A stretch of 64,000 nucleotides of DNA from an uncultured Clostridia bacterium (GCA_932222125.1 CAKNZJ010000194.1:124001-188000); one strand, 5' to 3'; positions 51,485 to 60,779 are shown, counted from the stretch's first letter. Numbers and translations: made by a program. Notes: a model not told the origin generated them from the sequence alone.

Positions 51485-51537
51485 ATACACTTACCTTATT
51501 ATGCGGGCGCTAGCCCGTTGAAATGGAAGTGTGCGCT

Positions 51538-53955
51538 TTGAAATACGATTTTGCATCCATTGAGCCCAAATGGCAAAAGCGGTGGGAAAAGGCCAAGGTC
51601 TACACCCCGGAAGACCAAAGCGGCAAGCCCAAATTTTACGGTCTTGTGGAGTTCCCCTACCCCTCCGGCCAGGGCCTTCATGTAGGTCATCCCCGGCCCT
51701 ATACCGCGATGGATATCGTTACCCGAAAAAAACGGATGGACGGTTACAATGTGCTGTTCCCCATTGGGTTTGACGCCTTTGGCCTGCCTACGGAAAATTA
51801 CGCCATCAAAAATCACATTCATCCTGCGGTGGTCACACGTCAAAACATCGAAAACTTCACCCGCCAGTTGAAGATGCTGGGCTTTGGCTTTGACTGGAAC
51901 CGGGTAGTGGACACTACTGACCCCAACTACTACCGCTGGACCCAGTGGATTTTCCTCCAGCTGTATAAGCAGGGGCTGGCCTACAAGGCCACCATACCGG
52001 TCAACTGGTGCACCTCCTGCAAGTGTGTGCTGGCCAATGAGGAAGTGGTGGAAGGTGTGTGCGAACGGTGCAGTTCGCCGGTCATCCGAAAGGAAAAGTC
52101 CCAATGGATGCTGAAGATCACCCAGTATGCTCAGCGGCTTCTGGACGATTTGGACGAGGTGGACTTTATCGAGCGGGTCAAGATACAGCAGCGCAACTGG
52201 ATCGGGCGCTCCACTGGCGCAGAGGTCACCTTTCAAAGTACCGCCGGGGACAGCATCATGGTGTTCACCACCCGCCCCGATACCCTCTTCGGCGCCACCT
52301 ACATGGTGCTCTCCCCGGAGCATCAGCTGGTAAAAATCTGGCTGGAGAGCGGCAGACTAGTCAACGCCGATGAGGTGAAAACCTATCAAAAGGCCGCCGC
52401 CTCCAAGTCCGATCTGGAGCGCACTGAGCTGAGTAAGGAAAAAACCGGCGTGTGCCTGAACGGTGTGCAGGGCGTGAACCCGGTAAACGGCCGGGAGATC
52501 CCCATCTTCATCTCCGACTATGTGCTGTCCACCTACGGCACCGGTGCCATTATGGCCGTCCCCGCCCACGATGACCGGGACTGGGAGTTCGCCAAAAAAT
52601 TCGGCTGTGAGATCATTGAAGTGGTGTCCGGCGGCGAGGATGTGCAGAAAGCCGCCTTCACCGCCAAAGACGATACCGGCATCTTGGTCAATTCTAGCTT
52701 CCTCAATGGCCTCACGGTCAAGGACGCCATTCCCACCGTCACCAAATGGCTGGAAGAACAAGGCATCGGTAAGGCTAAGGTAAACTACAAGCTGCGGGAC
52801 TGGGTGTTTTCCCGCCAGCGCTACTGGGGCGAACCCATCCCTATGGTCCACTGCGAGAAGTGCGGCTGGGTCCCTCTACCCGAACACCAATTGCCCCTGC
52901 TCCTGCCCGAGGTGGCGTCCTACGAACCCACTGATGACGGCCAGTCTCCGTTATCCAAGATAACCGGCTGGGTCAATACCACCTGTCCCTGCTGCGGCGG
53001 ACCTGCCAAGCGGGAGACCGATACCATGCCACAATGGGCCGGGTCCAGCTGGTACTTCCTTCGTTATATGGACCCCCACAACAACAAGGCCCTGGCCTCC
53101 AAGGAGGCCCTGGACTACTGGTCCCCGGTGGACTGGTACAACGGTGGTATGGAGCACACCACCCTCCACCTGCTCTACTCCCGCTTCTGGCATAAGTTCC
53201 TGTACGACATTGGCGTGGTACCCACCAAGGAGCCCTACCAAAAGCGCACCAGCCACGGCATGATCCTTGGTGAGGGCGGAGAAAAGATGTCCAAGTCCAG
53301 GGGCAACGTGGTCAATCCCAATGATATTGTGGCGGCCTACGGTGCAGACACTTTGCGGCTGTATATCATGTTCATCGGCGACTTTGAACAGGCCGCCGTC
53401 TGGTCGGATAACGCGGTAAAGGGCTGTAAGCGGTTTCTGGACAAGGTGTGGAATTTGTCCGAGCGCTGCTCGGACAGCATGGACCATACCCCTTCCAATG
53501 AAGCGGGGATTCATAAGGCCATCAAAAAAGTGGCCGATGACATTGAGGCCATGAAGTTCAACACCGCCATTGCCGCGCTGATGACTCTGGCCGGTGACTT
53601 TCAGAAAAACGGCTGCTCCAAGGGCGACATGAAAACCCTGGTCACCCTGCTCTCTCCCTTCGCCCCCCATGTGGCAGAGGAACTGTGGGAAATGCTGGGC
53701 GGAAGGGGCTTTGTCTGCCAGCAGGGCTGGCCGGAGTACGATGAGAGCAAGACCGTGGCCAGTGAACTCACCATAGCCGTTCAGGTCAACGGCAAGGTGC
53801 GGAGCAACATCACAGTCCCAGCCGGAGCGGATGACCAGACCATCGTTGCCGCCGCGCAAGCCGACCCTAAGGTACAAAAATTCACCGAGGGTACGGTGCT
53901 GGTCAAAACCATCGTGGTGCCCGGGCGGCTGGTCAACCTGATTGTCAAACCCTAA
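51538..53955 (+). CDS. leuS: Leucyl-tRNA synthetase
   Basis: This 805-residue class I synthetase charges tRNA-Leu. It has the HIGH-type motif GLHVGHPRPYTAMDIV, a CP1 editing domain (about 220-410), zinc-type Cys clusters (WCTSCKC, CERC; CEKCG, CPCCGG), and KMSKS in GEKMSKSRGNVVNP. TTG 51538 is preferred because GGAAGTG lies 6 bases before it and the protein then begins MKYDFASIEPKWQKRW. An ATG at 51523 adds five residues but has no SD. The window's T-box serves leuA, not leuS. Confidence 0.97.
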   Translation: MKYDFASIEPKWQKRWEKAKVYTPEDQSGKPKFYGLVEFPYPSGQGLHVGHPRPYTAMDIVTRKKRMDGYNVLFPIGFDAFGLPTENYAIKNHIHPAVVTRQNIENFTRQLKMLGFGFDWNRVVDTTDPNYYRWTQWIFLQLYKQGLAYKATIPVNWCTSCKCVLANEEVVEGVCERCSSPVIRKEKSQWMLKITQYAQRLLDDLDEVDFIERVKIQQRNWIGRSTGAEVTFQSTAGDSIMVFTTRPDTLFGATYMVLSPEHQLVKIWLESGRLVNADEVKTYQKAAASKSDLERTELSKEKTGVCLNGVQGVNPVNGREIPIFISDYVLSTYGTGAIMAVPAHDDRDWEFAKKFGCEIIEVVSGGEDVQKAAFTAKDDTGILVNSSFLNGLTVKDAIPTVTKWLEEQGIGKAKVNYKLRDWVFSRQRYWGEPIPMVHCEKCGWVPLPEHQLPLLLPEVASYEPTDDGQSPLSKITGWVNTTCPCCGGPAKRETDTMPQWAGSSWYFLRYMDPHNNKALASKEALDYWSPVDWYNGGMEHTTLHLLYSRFWHKFLYDIGVVPTKEPYQKRTSHGMILGEGGEKMSKSRGNVVNPNDIVAAYGADTLRLYIMFIGDFEQAAVWSDNAVKGCKRFLDKVWNLSERCSDSMDHTPSNEAGIHKAIKKVADDIEAMKFNTAIAALMTLAGDFQKNGCSKGDMKTLVTLLSPFAPHVAEELWEMLGGRGFVCQQGWPEYDESKTVASELTIAVQVNGKVRSNITVPAGADDQTIVAAAQADPKVQKFTEGTVLVKTIVVPGRLVNLIVKP

Positions 53956-54009
53956 TTTCCCTGCAGCCGGGCTGGTACCCTCTTCTGCGAAATTCACCAC
54001 ATTTTGCGG

Positions 54010-54038
54010 TTGACAAGGCTAGAGTTTTCCCATATAAT
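54010..54038 (+). promoter_or_regulatory. Promoter of rpsU
   Basis: TTGACA (54010-54015), 17 bases, TATAAT (54033-54038): both perfect. The leader has small hairpins (GCCAT/ATGGC and GCATC/GATGC). Confidence 0.9.
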
Positions 54039-54116
54039 AATACTATTAAAGCCATAGTTATGGCCCCTAAAGCATCTTGATGTGGTCAGGATGCCTCGGA
54101 GGGAGGGAAATGATAA

Positions 54117-54299
54117 ATGTCCGAAGTTCACGTCCGCGACGGCGAGTCCCTGGAAAACGCTCTAAAACGGTTTAAGCGTAGTTGCGCCAAGTCCGGCGTG
54201 CTGGCCGAGGTCCGTAAGCGGGAGTTTTACGACAGTCCCAGTGTCAAGCGCCGCAAGAAGAGTGAGGCCGCGCGCAAAAACCGCAAAAAATTTTATTGA
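54117..54299 (+). CDS. rpsU: 30S ribosomal protein S21
   Basis: This 60-residue basic protein matches S21: VRDGESLENALKRFKRSCAK then SGVLAEVRKREFYDSPSVKR and a Lys/Arg-rich tail. S21 helps form the anti-SD platform in initiation. GGGAGG precedes ATG 54117. It stands alone, with a perfect sigma-A promoter and its own terminator. Confidence 0.97.
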   Translation: MSEVHVRDGESLENALKRFKRSCAKSGVLAEVRKREFYDSPSVKRRKKSEAARKNRKKFY

Positions 54300-54361
54300 G
54301 TGATTAAAATGCTCCGCTCCTTAGGGTGGCACTCATAAGACAGTATTTAGAATCGTTTCCG

Positions 54362-54393
54362 GAAACGGCATAGCTTGCGGGCTATGCCGTTTC
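54362..54393 (+). terminator. Terminator of rpsU
   Basis: GAAACGGCATAGC (54362-54374) pairs perfectly with GCTATGCCGTTTC (54381-54393), followed by TCCGTTCTG. Confidence 0.75.
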
Positions 54394-54731
54394 TCCGTTC
54401 TGCAAATAATTCAGCAAGGATGTGGAGCGCCCTCGTGCACAAAAACTAGTTGTGTATGTGGATTCTCTATTTTCAATCCGAAAAATGATTAAAAGGCGCT
54501 TGGGGCTGCCACCCCTTCAGATTTTGACGGCAGTTCCAATCGCCTTTATCTTCTTTAAGAGAATAGCGGATATGAATGACAATAACACTATGCTCAGGAA
54601 TTTTATGAGGGGTGTATCGCTGAACATCTTGGGGCAAATGCTCTAACATCCCTTAACCTCGCCCGCCCCATATTCTGCCTGTTAAATGGAACAGGGCTGA
54701 TGATTGGTATAGGCGGTGGCTGTTTTCCCTG
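54394..54731. other. Intergenic stretch with no convincing gene
   Basis: Between the rpsU terminator and the rib promoter. A 74-codon open frame at 54422-54646 (plus) has no SD, contains hydrophobic but unrecognisable sequence, and is AT-richer than its surroundings. It could be a gene remnant. Confidence 0.4.
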
Positions 54732-54760
54732 TTGACAACGACGTTTACGGCGTGTATACT
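54732..54760 (+). promoter_or_regulatory. Promoter of the rib operon
   Basis: TTGACA (54732-54737), 17 bases, TATACT (54755-54760). Confidence 0.88.
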
Positions 54761-54780
54761 GACTTTATCAATTAAATAAA

Positions 54781-54888
54781 ATCTTCAGGGCAGGGTGAGA
54801 GTCCCTACCGGTGGTATAGCCCACGAGCCGCAAGGCATGATTCGGTGAAACTCCGAGGCCGACAGTATAGTCTGGATAAAGAGAAGAT
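54781..54888 (+). ncRNA. FMN riboswitch (RFN element)
   Basis: The leader carries the FMN aptamer's conserved blocks in order: ATCTTCAGGGCAGGGTG, CCCTACCGGTGG, AGCCCACGAGC, a GATTCGGTGAAACTCCG-type segment, GCCGACAGTATAGTC and the closing GAGAAGAT that pairs with the opening ATCTTC. FMN binding favours the downstream terminators and so switches off riboflavin synthesis. Confidence 0.98.
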
Positions 54889-54929
54889 TTGTATAACGTA
54901 GGGTGTCTGTCCCTACGCCTGTGGTTTTG

Positions 54930-54958
54930 CTCTGGAATGACATCATTCCAGAGTTTTT
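54930..54958 (+). terminator. Riboswitch-controlled terminator 1
   Basis: CTCTGGAATGA (54930-54940) pairs with TCATTCCAGAG (54943-54953), then TTTTT. A preceding GTAGGG...CCCTAC hairpin (about 54899-54917), whose GTCCCTAC arm also occurs in the aptamer, may be part of the switch. Confidence 0.88.
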
Positions 54959-54993
54959 CATTGCCATGAACGGGGATTCCTTTCCCATTTCAA

Positions 54994-55025
54994 ATGCCTT
55001 GGATGACGTTGTCCCAGGCATTTTT
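54994..55025 (+). terminator. Second terminator-like hairpin before ribD
   Basis: ATGCCTTGG (54994-55002) pairs with CCCAGGCAT (55013-55021), one mismatch, followed by TTTTT. It stands between terminator 1 and the ribD SD. Confidence 0.6.
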
Positions 55026-55043
55026 CTATTATTGGAGGCGGAT

Positions 55044-56150
55044 ATGAGCGATACGGACTATATGCGTGTGGCGCTGGAGCTTGCCGGCCGCGGCTGGGGC
55101 TGGACTTCACCCAACCCCATGGTAGGCGCCGTCATCGTAAAGGACGGACGGATCATCGGCCAGGGCTGGCACCAGCGGTACGGTCACCCCCACGCCGAGC
55201 GCAACGCACTGGCCACCTGCACGGAGACACCCGCGGGCGCAGTCATGTATGTCACGCTGGAACCCTGCTGCCACCATGGACGGCAGCCCCCTTGTACCGA
55301 CGCTATTTTGGACAGCGGGATCAGCCGGGTCGTCATCGGTTCCAGCGATCCCAATCCACTTGTGGCAGGAAAAGGGGTTCAGATTTTACGCGCGCATGGC
55401 ATAGCGGTGACAGAGCATGTCCTACAAAGGGAGTGTGACCAGCTAAATCAGGTGTTCTTTCACTATATTCGTACCAAAAGTCCCTTTGTGGTGATGAAAT
55501 ATGCCATGACCATGGATGGAAAGATCGCAACCTATACCAACGCATCCAAATGGATCACCGGTGACATAGCCAGGGCCCATGTACAACGGCAGCGCCATTA
55601 TTACACCGCAATTATGACGGGCGTTGGCACCGTGCTGGCGGACAATCCCCTGCTGACCTGCCGTATGGCCGGCGGCAAAAATCCCATACGCATTATCTGT
55701 GATACCAATCTGCGCACCCCCTTATCCGCCCAGGTGGTCACTACTGCTAGACAAGCGCCCACCATCCTGGCCACCTGCTGTATGGACAGGGAGAAACAGC
55801 TCGCTTATGAAAAAGCCGGATGCCGGATTCTGCCCACAGCCCGTAAGGAAGGTTCTGTGGACCTGCCCAAACTGATGCAGCAGCTCGGGCAGGAAGGGAT
55901 TGACAGCATCCTGTTAGAGGGCGGGGGAACCTTAAATTGGGCCGCGCTGGACAGTGGTATTGTACAAAAGGTGCAGGCCTATATCGCCCCTAAAATATTC
56001 GGTGGGCAAACCGCCAAAACACCGGTAGAGGGTATCGGTATCCCATTTCCGTCCAGCGCGTTTCATCTGGCAAGCCCCACCATCACCCAATTGGGCCCGG
56101 ACTTTTTGTTGGAGAGCAAGGTGATAAACGATGTTTACCGGGATTGTTGA
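55044..56150 (+). CDS. ribD: Bifunctional deaminase/reductase RibD
   Basis: This 368-residue protein carries out the second and third steps of riboflavin synthesis. The N-terminal deaminase (1-145) has the zinc motif HAERNAL and PCCHHGRQPPCTDAI. The C-terminal reductase (about 150-368) has VVMKYAMTMDGKIATYTNAS and SILLEGGGTLN. ATG 55044 follows GGAGG at 55034-55038; in-frame sequence upstream runs through the riboswitch terminators and is not coding. It overlaps ribE by 20 bases. Confidence 0.97.
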   Translation: MSDTDYMRVALELAGRGWGWTSPNPMVGAVIVKDGRIIGQGWHQRYGHPHAERNALATCTETPAGAVMYVTLEPCCHHGRQPPCTDAILDSGISRVVIGSSDPNPLVAGKGVQILRAHGIAVTEHVLQRECDQLNQVFFHYIRTKSPFVVMKYAMTMDGKIATYTNASKWITGDIARAHVQRQRHYYTAIMTGVGTVLADNPLLTCRMAGGKNPIRIICDTNLRTPLSAQVVTTARQAPTILATCCMDREKQLAYEKAGCRILPTARKEGSVDLPKLMQQLGQEGIDSILLEGGGTLNWAALDSGIVQKVQAYIAPKIFGGQTAKTPVEGIGIPFPSSAFHLASPTITQLGPDFLLESKVINDVYRDC

Positions 56151-56778
56151 AGAAGTCGGAACGATAGCGCGGATCAGGCCGGGACCGCATTCCGCTGTAT
56201 TGACCATCCGTGGGGAAAAGGTTTTAGAGGATACAAAGATTGGCGATAGCATCTGCGTCAATGGAATTTGCCTCACCGTGACTGCCCTATCCCCCGGCTG
56301 TTTTTCAGCAGATGTCATGCACGAGACCTTGAACCGCTCCTCTCTTGCAGCGCTTGTCTCCGGCAGCCACGTCAACCTGGAGCGGGCAATGAGGGCAGAC
56401 GGACGATTCGGCGGGCATATTGTAGCCGGTCATGTAGATGGGGTTGGGGAAATCATTCGCATACGCCGTGACGACACCGCAGTGTGGTATACGATCAGGG
56501 CAGCGCCAGAGATTCTACGCTATATCGTGGAAAAGGGTTCCGTCGCTATCGACGGCATCAGCTTGACAGTGGCGGTAATTACGCAGACGGATTTTTCCAT
56601 CTCGGCTATCCCCCATACGGTGGCCCAAACCGTTTTGCGGGAACGCTCAGAGGGTGATCTTGTCAATCTGGAAACAGACATGATCGGAAAGTATGTGGAA
56701 AAGTTGCTGCTCCCTGCCCCAGAGCGGCGGGAGGGCAGCGCCATCACCCGGGAATTCCTATCCCGGTACGGATTTTAG
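56131..56778 (+). CDS. ribE: Riboflavin synthase alpha subunit
   Basis: This 215-residue enzyme converts two 6,7-dimethyl-8-ribityllumazine molecules to riboflavin. It has the duplicated lumazine-binding repeats, each starting with a G-I-V/G-H-V-type segment (MFTGIVEEVGTIARI; GGHIVAGHVDGVGEIIRI), with ICVNGICLTV and VAIDGISLTV. Also called ribC in some species. Its start lies inside ribD, indicating coupling. Confidence 0.96.
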   Translation: MFTGIVEEVGTIARIRPGPHSAVLTIRGEKVLEDTKIGDSICVNGICLTVTALSPGCFSADVMHETLNRSSLAALVSGSHVNLERAMRADGRFGGHIVAGHVDGVGEIIRIRRDDTAVWYTIRAAPEILRYIVEKGSVAIDGISLTVAVITQTDFSISAIPHTVAQTVLRERSEGDLVNLETDMIGKYVEKLLLPAPERREGSAITREFLSRYGF

Positions 56779-56789
56779 GAGGATCGCCA

Positions 56790-57995
56790 ATGATACAGTA
56801 CAGCACCATAGAAGAGGCCCTGGACGAGTTGCGGAAGGGCAGGATCATCCTAGTGACAGATGATCCAGACCGTGAAAACGAAGGAGACTTCATCTGCGCG
56901 GCAGAATTTGCCACCACCGAAAACATCAATTTTATGGCCACCCATGGGAAGGGGCTCATTTGTATGCCCATGTCTGAGGAGTATGTAGAAAAGTTAAACA
57001 TACCCCAGATGGTGGGGCGAAACACGGATAACCATGAAACCGCCTTTACCATATCCATTGACCATGTATCCACCTCCACCGGCATTTCCGCTGCCGAGCG
57101 CTCTATCACCGCTCTTGCCTGTGTGGCGGAAGACGCCAGCCCCCAGGATTTTCGCAGGCCGGGTCATATGTTTCCCCTGCTTGCAAAAAAGAATGGTGTG
57201 CTAGAGCGCAGCGGCCATACCGAGGCAACGGTAGACCTGTGCCGGCTAGCCGGCCTGAAAGAGTGCGGCCTGTGCTGTGAGATCATGAGGGAGGATGGGA
57301 CGATGATGCGCGCCTCTGAGCTGGCAGATCTGGCAAAGCGTTGGGGCATCAAGTTCATTACCATCCGGGACTTGCAAAATTACCGCAAGTGCCATGAAAC
57401 ATTGGTGGATCGAGTGACAACCGTGAATATGCCGACAAAATACGGTGATTTTATAGCTTACGGCTTTGTGAACAGACTAAATGGAGAGCATCATGTGGCT
57501 CTGGTAAAGGGCGAGATTGGCCAGGGGGAAAACGTTCTGTGCCGCGTTCATTCCGAATGCCTGACCGGTGATACCTTTGGCTCTATGCGTTGTGACTGCG
57601 GCCAACAGCTTGTTGCCGCCATGACACAGATCGAGCGGGAGGGACGGGGCATCCTGCTCTATATGCGCCAGGAGGGACGGGGCATCGGACTGATCAACAA
57701 ACTGCGCGCCTATGAACTGCAAGAACAGGGTATGGATACGCTGGAGGCCAATCTGGCCTTGGGCTTTGCCGGCGATGAGCGGGAATATTACATCGGCGCG
57801 CAGATTCTGCAAGACCTCGGAGTCAAGAGCATACACCTTTTGACTAACAACCCGGACAAGGTCTACCAACTCTCCGAATTTGGGCTGGAGATCACCCGCC
57901 GTGTGCCGATTCAGATGGCTGCCACCCCCCACGATCTATTTTATCTGAAAACCAAACAGGCCCGTATGGGTCACATCCTCAACTATGAAGCGTAG
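56790..57995 (+). CDS. ribBA: Bifunctional DHBP synthase/GTP cyclohydrolase II
   Basis: This 401-residue fusion supplies both branches of riboflavin synthesis. The N-terminal RibB domain (1-200) has DDPDRENEGDFICAAE; the C-terminal RibA domain (about 205-401) has the zinc-binding HSECLTGDTFGSMRCDCG and the Gly-rich RQEGRGIGLINKLRAYELQ. An AGGAGG SD lies upstream; 11 bases separate it from ribE. Confidence 0.97.
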   Translation: MIQYSTIEEALDELRKGRIILVTDDPDRENEGDFICAAEFATTENINFMATHGKGLICMPMSEEYVEKLNIPQMVGRNTDNHETAFTISIDHVSTSTGISAAERSITALACVAEDASPQDFRRPGHMFPLLAKKNGVLERSGHTEATVDLCRLAGLKECGLCCEIMREDGTMMRASELADLAKRWGIKFITIRDLQNYRKCHETLVDRVTTVNMPTKYGDFIAYGFVNRLNGEHHVALVKGEIGQGENVLCRVHSECLTGDTFGSMRCDCGQQLVAAMTQIEREGRGILLYMRQEGRGIGLINKLRAYELQEQGMDTLEANLALGFAGDEREYYIGAQILQDLGVKSIHLLTNNPDKVYQLSEFGLEITRRVPIQMAATPHDLFYLKTKQARMGHILNYEA

Positions 57996-58009
57996 AAAGG
58001 AATACGATT

Positions 58010-58480
58010 ATGAAAATCTCTGAAGGAAAACTGGTGTCCAAGGAACTTAAAATTGGCATTGTGGCCGCACGCTTTAACGAGTTTATCACCTCCAAACTTC
58101 TGAGCGGTGCAATGGACGGCTTGCTTCGGCACAATGTGCGGGATGAAGACATCCATATAGCCTGGGTTCCTGGTGCGTTTGAAATCCCGCTAATCGCCTC
58201 TAAGATGGCAAAAAGCGGGGCCTATGACGCAATCCTTTGCCTGGGAGCTGTTATTCGCGGCTCCACAACCCACTATGACTATGTCTGCAATGAGGTATCC
58301 AAGGGCATTGCCGCCATCTCTCTGGAAAGCGGCGTGCCGGTGATGTTTGGTGTACTCACCACTGAAACGATCGAACAGGCCATTGAAAGGGCCGGTACAA
58401 AAGCCGGCAATAAGGGGTATGACTGTGCTGTGGGTGCTATTGAAATGGTAAACTTGATTCGTGCCCTTGACCATAAATAA
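58010..58480 (+). CDS. ribH: 6,7-dimethyl-8-ribityllumazine synthase
   Basis: This 156-residue enzyme forms the icosahedral or pentameric lumazine synthase. Motifs: IVAARFNEFITSKLLSGA, WVPGAFEIPL and LCLGAVIRGSTTHYDYVCNE (catalytic His in the HYDY segment). It is the last gene of ribDE-BA-H and is followed by a strong terminator. Confidence 0.97.
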   Translation: MKISEGKLVSKELKIGIVAARFNEFITSKLLSGAMDGLLRHNVRDEDIHIAWVPGAFEIPLIASKMAKSGAYDAILCLGAVIRGSTTHYDYVCNEVSKGIAAISLESGVPVMFGVLTTETIEQAIERAGTKAGNKGYDCAVGAIEMVNLIRALDHK

Positions 58481-58528
58481 GCATACCATTCCATTTTACG
58501 CTGGTTTCTATATCCCTTTCAAAGCAAA

Positions 58529-58574
58529 AGTCCTATTTCTATCCATGGGTTCGGCCATAGATAGAAATAGGACT
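58529..58574. terminator. Terminator between ribH and typA
   Basis: A 14-base stem, AGTCCTATTTCTAT (58529-58542) with ATAGAAATAGGACT (58561-58574), with a smaller inner hairpin. It can serve both convergent genes. Confidence 0.75.
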
Positions 58575-58635
58575 ACACTAAGCTGCCTCTCGGCAGCCCC
58601 ATATCATAGTATCAGTTGATTCTATGGGTAGAGAC

Positions 58636-60462
58636 TTACTTTCCGCTTTTTAACGCCTTCATTCGCTTCTCATGATTGAGAATACGCTTGCGCAGGCGCA
58701 GATTCTCCGGTGTTACCTCTAATATCTCGTCATCAGCCAAAAATTCCAAGCACTGTTCCAACGACATCTGCCTGGGGGGCACCAGCCGCAGGGCCTCGTC
58801 AGAACCGGAAGCCCGCATATTGGTGAGCTGCTTCTTTTTGCACACATTCACGCTGATATCCTCTAACCTAGGGCAGACACCTACCACCATGCCTTGGTAT
58901 ACAGGCACTCCCGGCCCGATAAACAGAGCGCCCCGCTCCTGGGCCGCATACAGACCATAGGTAACGGACTCCCCCGTCTCGTGGGCCACCAGGGAGCCCG
59001 TGTTCCTCCGCTGGATATCCCCCTTATAGGGGGCGTACTTTTCAAACACAGACGCCATAATACCCTCCCCTTTGGTATCGGTGAGGAATTCGTTACGATA
59101 ACCAAACAGCCCCCGGGACGGTACCAAAAACTCTAGCTTAGTCCGGCTGCCCACAGGATTCATGGACAAAAATTCCCCCTTCCGGGCCCCCAGCTTCTCC
59201 ATCACCGATCCCACGTTGTCTGCAGGCACATCGGCCACCACCCGCTCCATGGGCTCGCACCGCTGGCCGTCTATCTCCTGATAGAGCACCCGAGGCGGCG
59301 ACACCTGAAACTCATACCCCTCCCGGCGCATGGTCTCAATGAGAATGGACAAAGACATCTCTCCCCTGCCGGCCACATTGAAGGAGTCGGTGGCCCCCTC
59401 AGCATCGCTCACCCGCAGGGACACATCCTTCAGCGTCTCCCGGAACAGCCGCTCCCGGAGCTGACGGCTGGTGACAAATTTGCCCTCCCGTCCAGCAAAG
59501 GGGGAGTCGTTGACTGAGAAGGTCATCTCCAGAGTGGGAGCGGAAATCTGAACAAACTGAATAGGCTCCGGCACGGCGGCAGCACAGATGGTATCGCCGA
59601 TGGTGATGTCCCCAATGCCGCTCATGGCCACAATCTCCCCCGCCTCCGCCTGGGTGACCGGAGTCTTGGTCAGTCCGTCAAAGGTATACAGCGACACCGC
59701 CTTCGCCTTTCTCGGCCCCTCCTCCGGCGTGTGATAGTTGCACACTGCGATCTCCTGGTTTTGCTTCACCACCCCCCGCTCAATGCGACCGATGGCAATG
59801 CGCCCCACAAATTCATTGTAGTCAATGGAGGACACCAACATCTGAAAAGGAGCGTCCACATCGCAGTCAGGGGCCGGAATGTAGTCTAAAATGGTCTCAA
59901 ACAGGGGGATCAAATCGGTCCCCGCCACATCGGGAGAGTAGGAGGCAGTCCCCTGCCGCCCAGAGCAAAACAGCATGGGGGAGTCCAGCTGCTGGTCAGT
60001 TGCATCTAAATCCAACAGCAGCTCCAGCACCTCGTCCACCACCTCATGGATGCGCTGATCCGGCCGGTCAATCTTATTCACCACCACAATCACCCGGTGA
60101 CCCAACTCCAACGCCTTGGACAGTACAAAGCGTGTCTGTGGCATTGGCCCTTCTGCGGAATCCACCAGCAGGATGACTCCGTTGACCATCTTTAAAATAC
60201 GCTCCACCTCGCCGCCAAAGTCGGCGTGCCCCGGGGTATCCACAATATTGATCTTGGCATCTTGATAGTGCACGGCGGTATTCTTGGCCAAAATGGTGAT
60301 GCCCCGCTCCCGCTCCAAGTCGTTTGAGTCCATCACCCGGTCCACCGTGGTCTGGTTCTCTCGATAGATACCTCCCTGCTTGAGCATCTCATCCACCAGC
60401 GTGGTCTTACCATGGTCAACGTGGGCAATGATGGCAACATTTCGCAATTGTTCATTTTTCAT
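58636..60462 (-). CDS. typA: Translational GTPase TypA/BipA
   Basis: This 608-residue ribosome-associated GTPase has G1 AHVDHGKTT, G3 DTPGHADF, G4 NKIDRP, elongation-factor domains II and III, and a C-terminal TypA-specific domain (RLRKRILNHEKRMKALKSGK at the end). It acts in ribosome assembly and stress adaptation. MKNEQLRNVAIIAHVDHGKT is the N-terminus, with GGAGG 11 bases before the ATG at 60462; upstream in-frame codons lie in the leader. Confidence 0.97.
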   Translation of the reverse strand: MKNEQLRNVAIIAHVDHGKTTLVDEMLKQGGIYRENQTTVDRVMDSNDLERERGITILAKNTAVHYQDAKINIVDTPGHADFGGEVERILKMVNGVILLVDSAEGPMPQTRFVLSKALELGHRVIVVVNKIDRPDQRIHEVVDEVLELLLDLDATDQQLDSPMLFCSGRQGTASYSPDVAGTDLIPLFETILDYIPAPDCDVDAPFQMLVSSIDYNEFVGRIAIGRIERGVVKQNQEIAVCNYHTPEEGPRKAKAVSLYTFDGLTKTPVTQAEAGEIVAMSGIGDITIGDTICAAAVPEPIQFVQISAPTLEMTFSVNDSPFAGREGKFVTSRQLRERLFRETLKDVSLRVSDAEGATDSFNVAGRGEMSLSILIETMRREGYEFQVSPPRVLYQEIDGQRCEPMERVVADVPADNVGSVMEKLGARKGEFLSMNPVGSRTKLEFLVPSRGLFGYRNEFLTDTKGEGIMASVFEKYAPYKGDIQRRNTGSLVAHETGESVTYGLYAAQERGALFIGPGVPVYQGMVVGVCPRLEDISVNVCKKKQLTNMRASGSDEALRLVPPRQMSLEQCLEFLADDEILEVTPENLRLRKRILNHEKRMKALKSGK

Positions 60463-60567
60463 AGCGCTCTCTTCCTCCTCATTTGCGGCAAACCCATACC
60501 CCACCTGGGGGGCACTCTGTCCAATATATCCATACCGCCCAGGGCGGATTTTAAACACGAGATAGAT

Positions 60568-60596
60568 ATTATAACCCTATTTCTCCTTAATTGCAA
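60568..60596 (-). promoter_or_regulatory. Promoter of typA
   Basis: Minus strand TTGCAA (60591-60596), 17 bases, TATAAT (60568-60573). Confidence 0.8.
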
Positions 60597-60643
60597 CAAA
60601 AACCAAGCATACCCCCTTTTCCCCTGTCCGGGCAAAACCCCTC

Positions 60644-60672
60644 TTGACAAATACAATCTATCCGGCTATAAT
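60644..60672 (+). promoter_or_regulatory. Promoter of tRNA-Val
   Basis: TTGACA (60644-60649), 17 bases, TATAAT (60667-60672). Confidence 0.9.
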
Positions 60673-60702
60673 ATATCTACTTAACCTGCGAAAATATGAA
60701 AT

Positions 60703-60779
60703 GGACGATTAGCTCAGCTGGTATGAGCATCCGCTTGACGTGCGGGAGGTCACAGGTTCGAGTCCTGTATCGTCCACCA
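60703..60779 (+). tRNA. tRNA-Val(GAC)
   Basis: Acceptor GGACGAT (60703-60709) pairs with ATCGTCC (60769-60775), discriminator A, encoded CCA. The anticodon loop TTGACGT gives GAC at 60737-60739, decoding GUC/GUU. D arm (AGCTCAGCTGGT) and T arm (AGGTTCGAGTCCT) are standard. Confidence 0.97.

Noticed and set aside
51485..51537. Possible T-box before leuS
   Set aside because: The leader is only about 45 bases and lacks the GGTACCGCG-type motif.
54422..54646. 74-codon plus-strand open frame between rpsU and the rib promoter
   Set aside because: No SD, no family resemblance; treated as intergenic or a remnant.
54903..55043. In-frame extension of ribD upstream through the riboswitch terminators
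   Set aside because: It overlaps expression-platform hairpins; the GGAGG-preceded ATG at 55044 matches RibD N-termini.
60463..60558. N-terminal extension of TypA by 32 codons
   Set aside because: The extension is leader sequence downstream of the promoter; the SD and family alignment point to ATG 60462.
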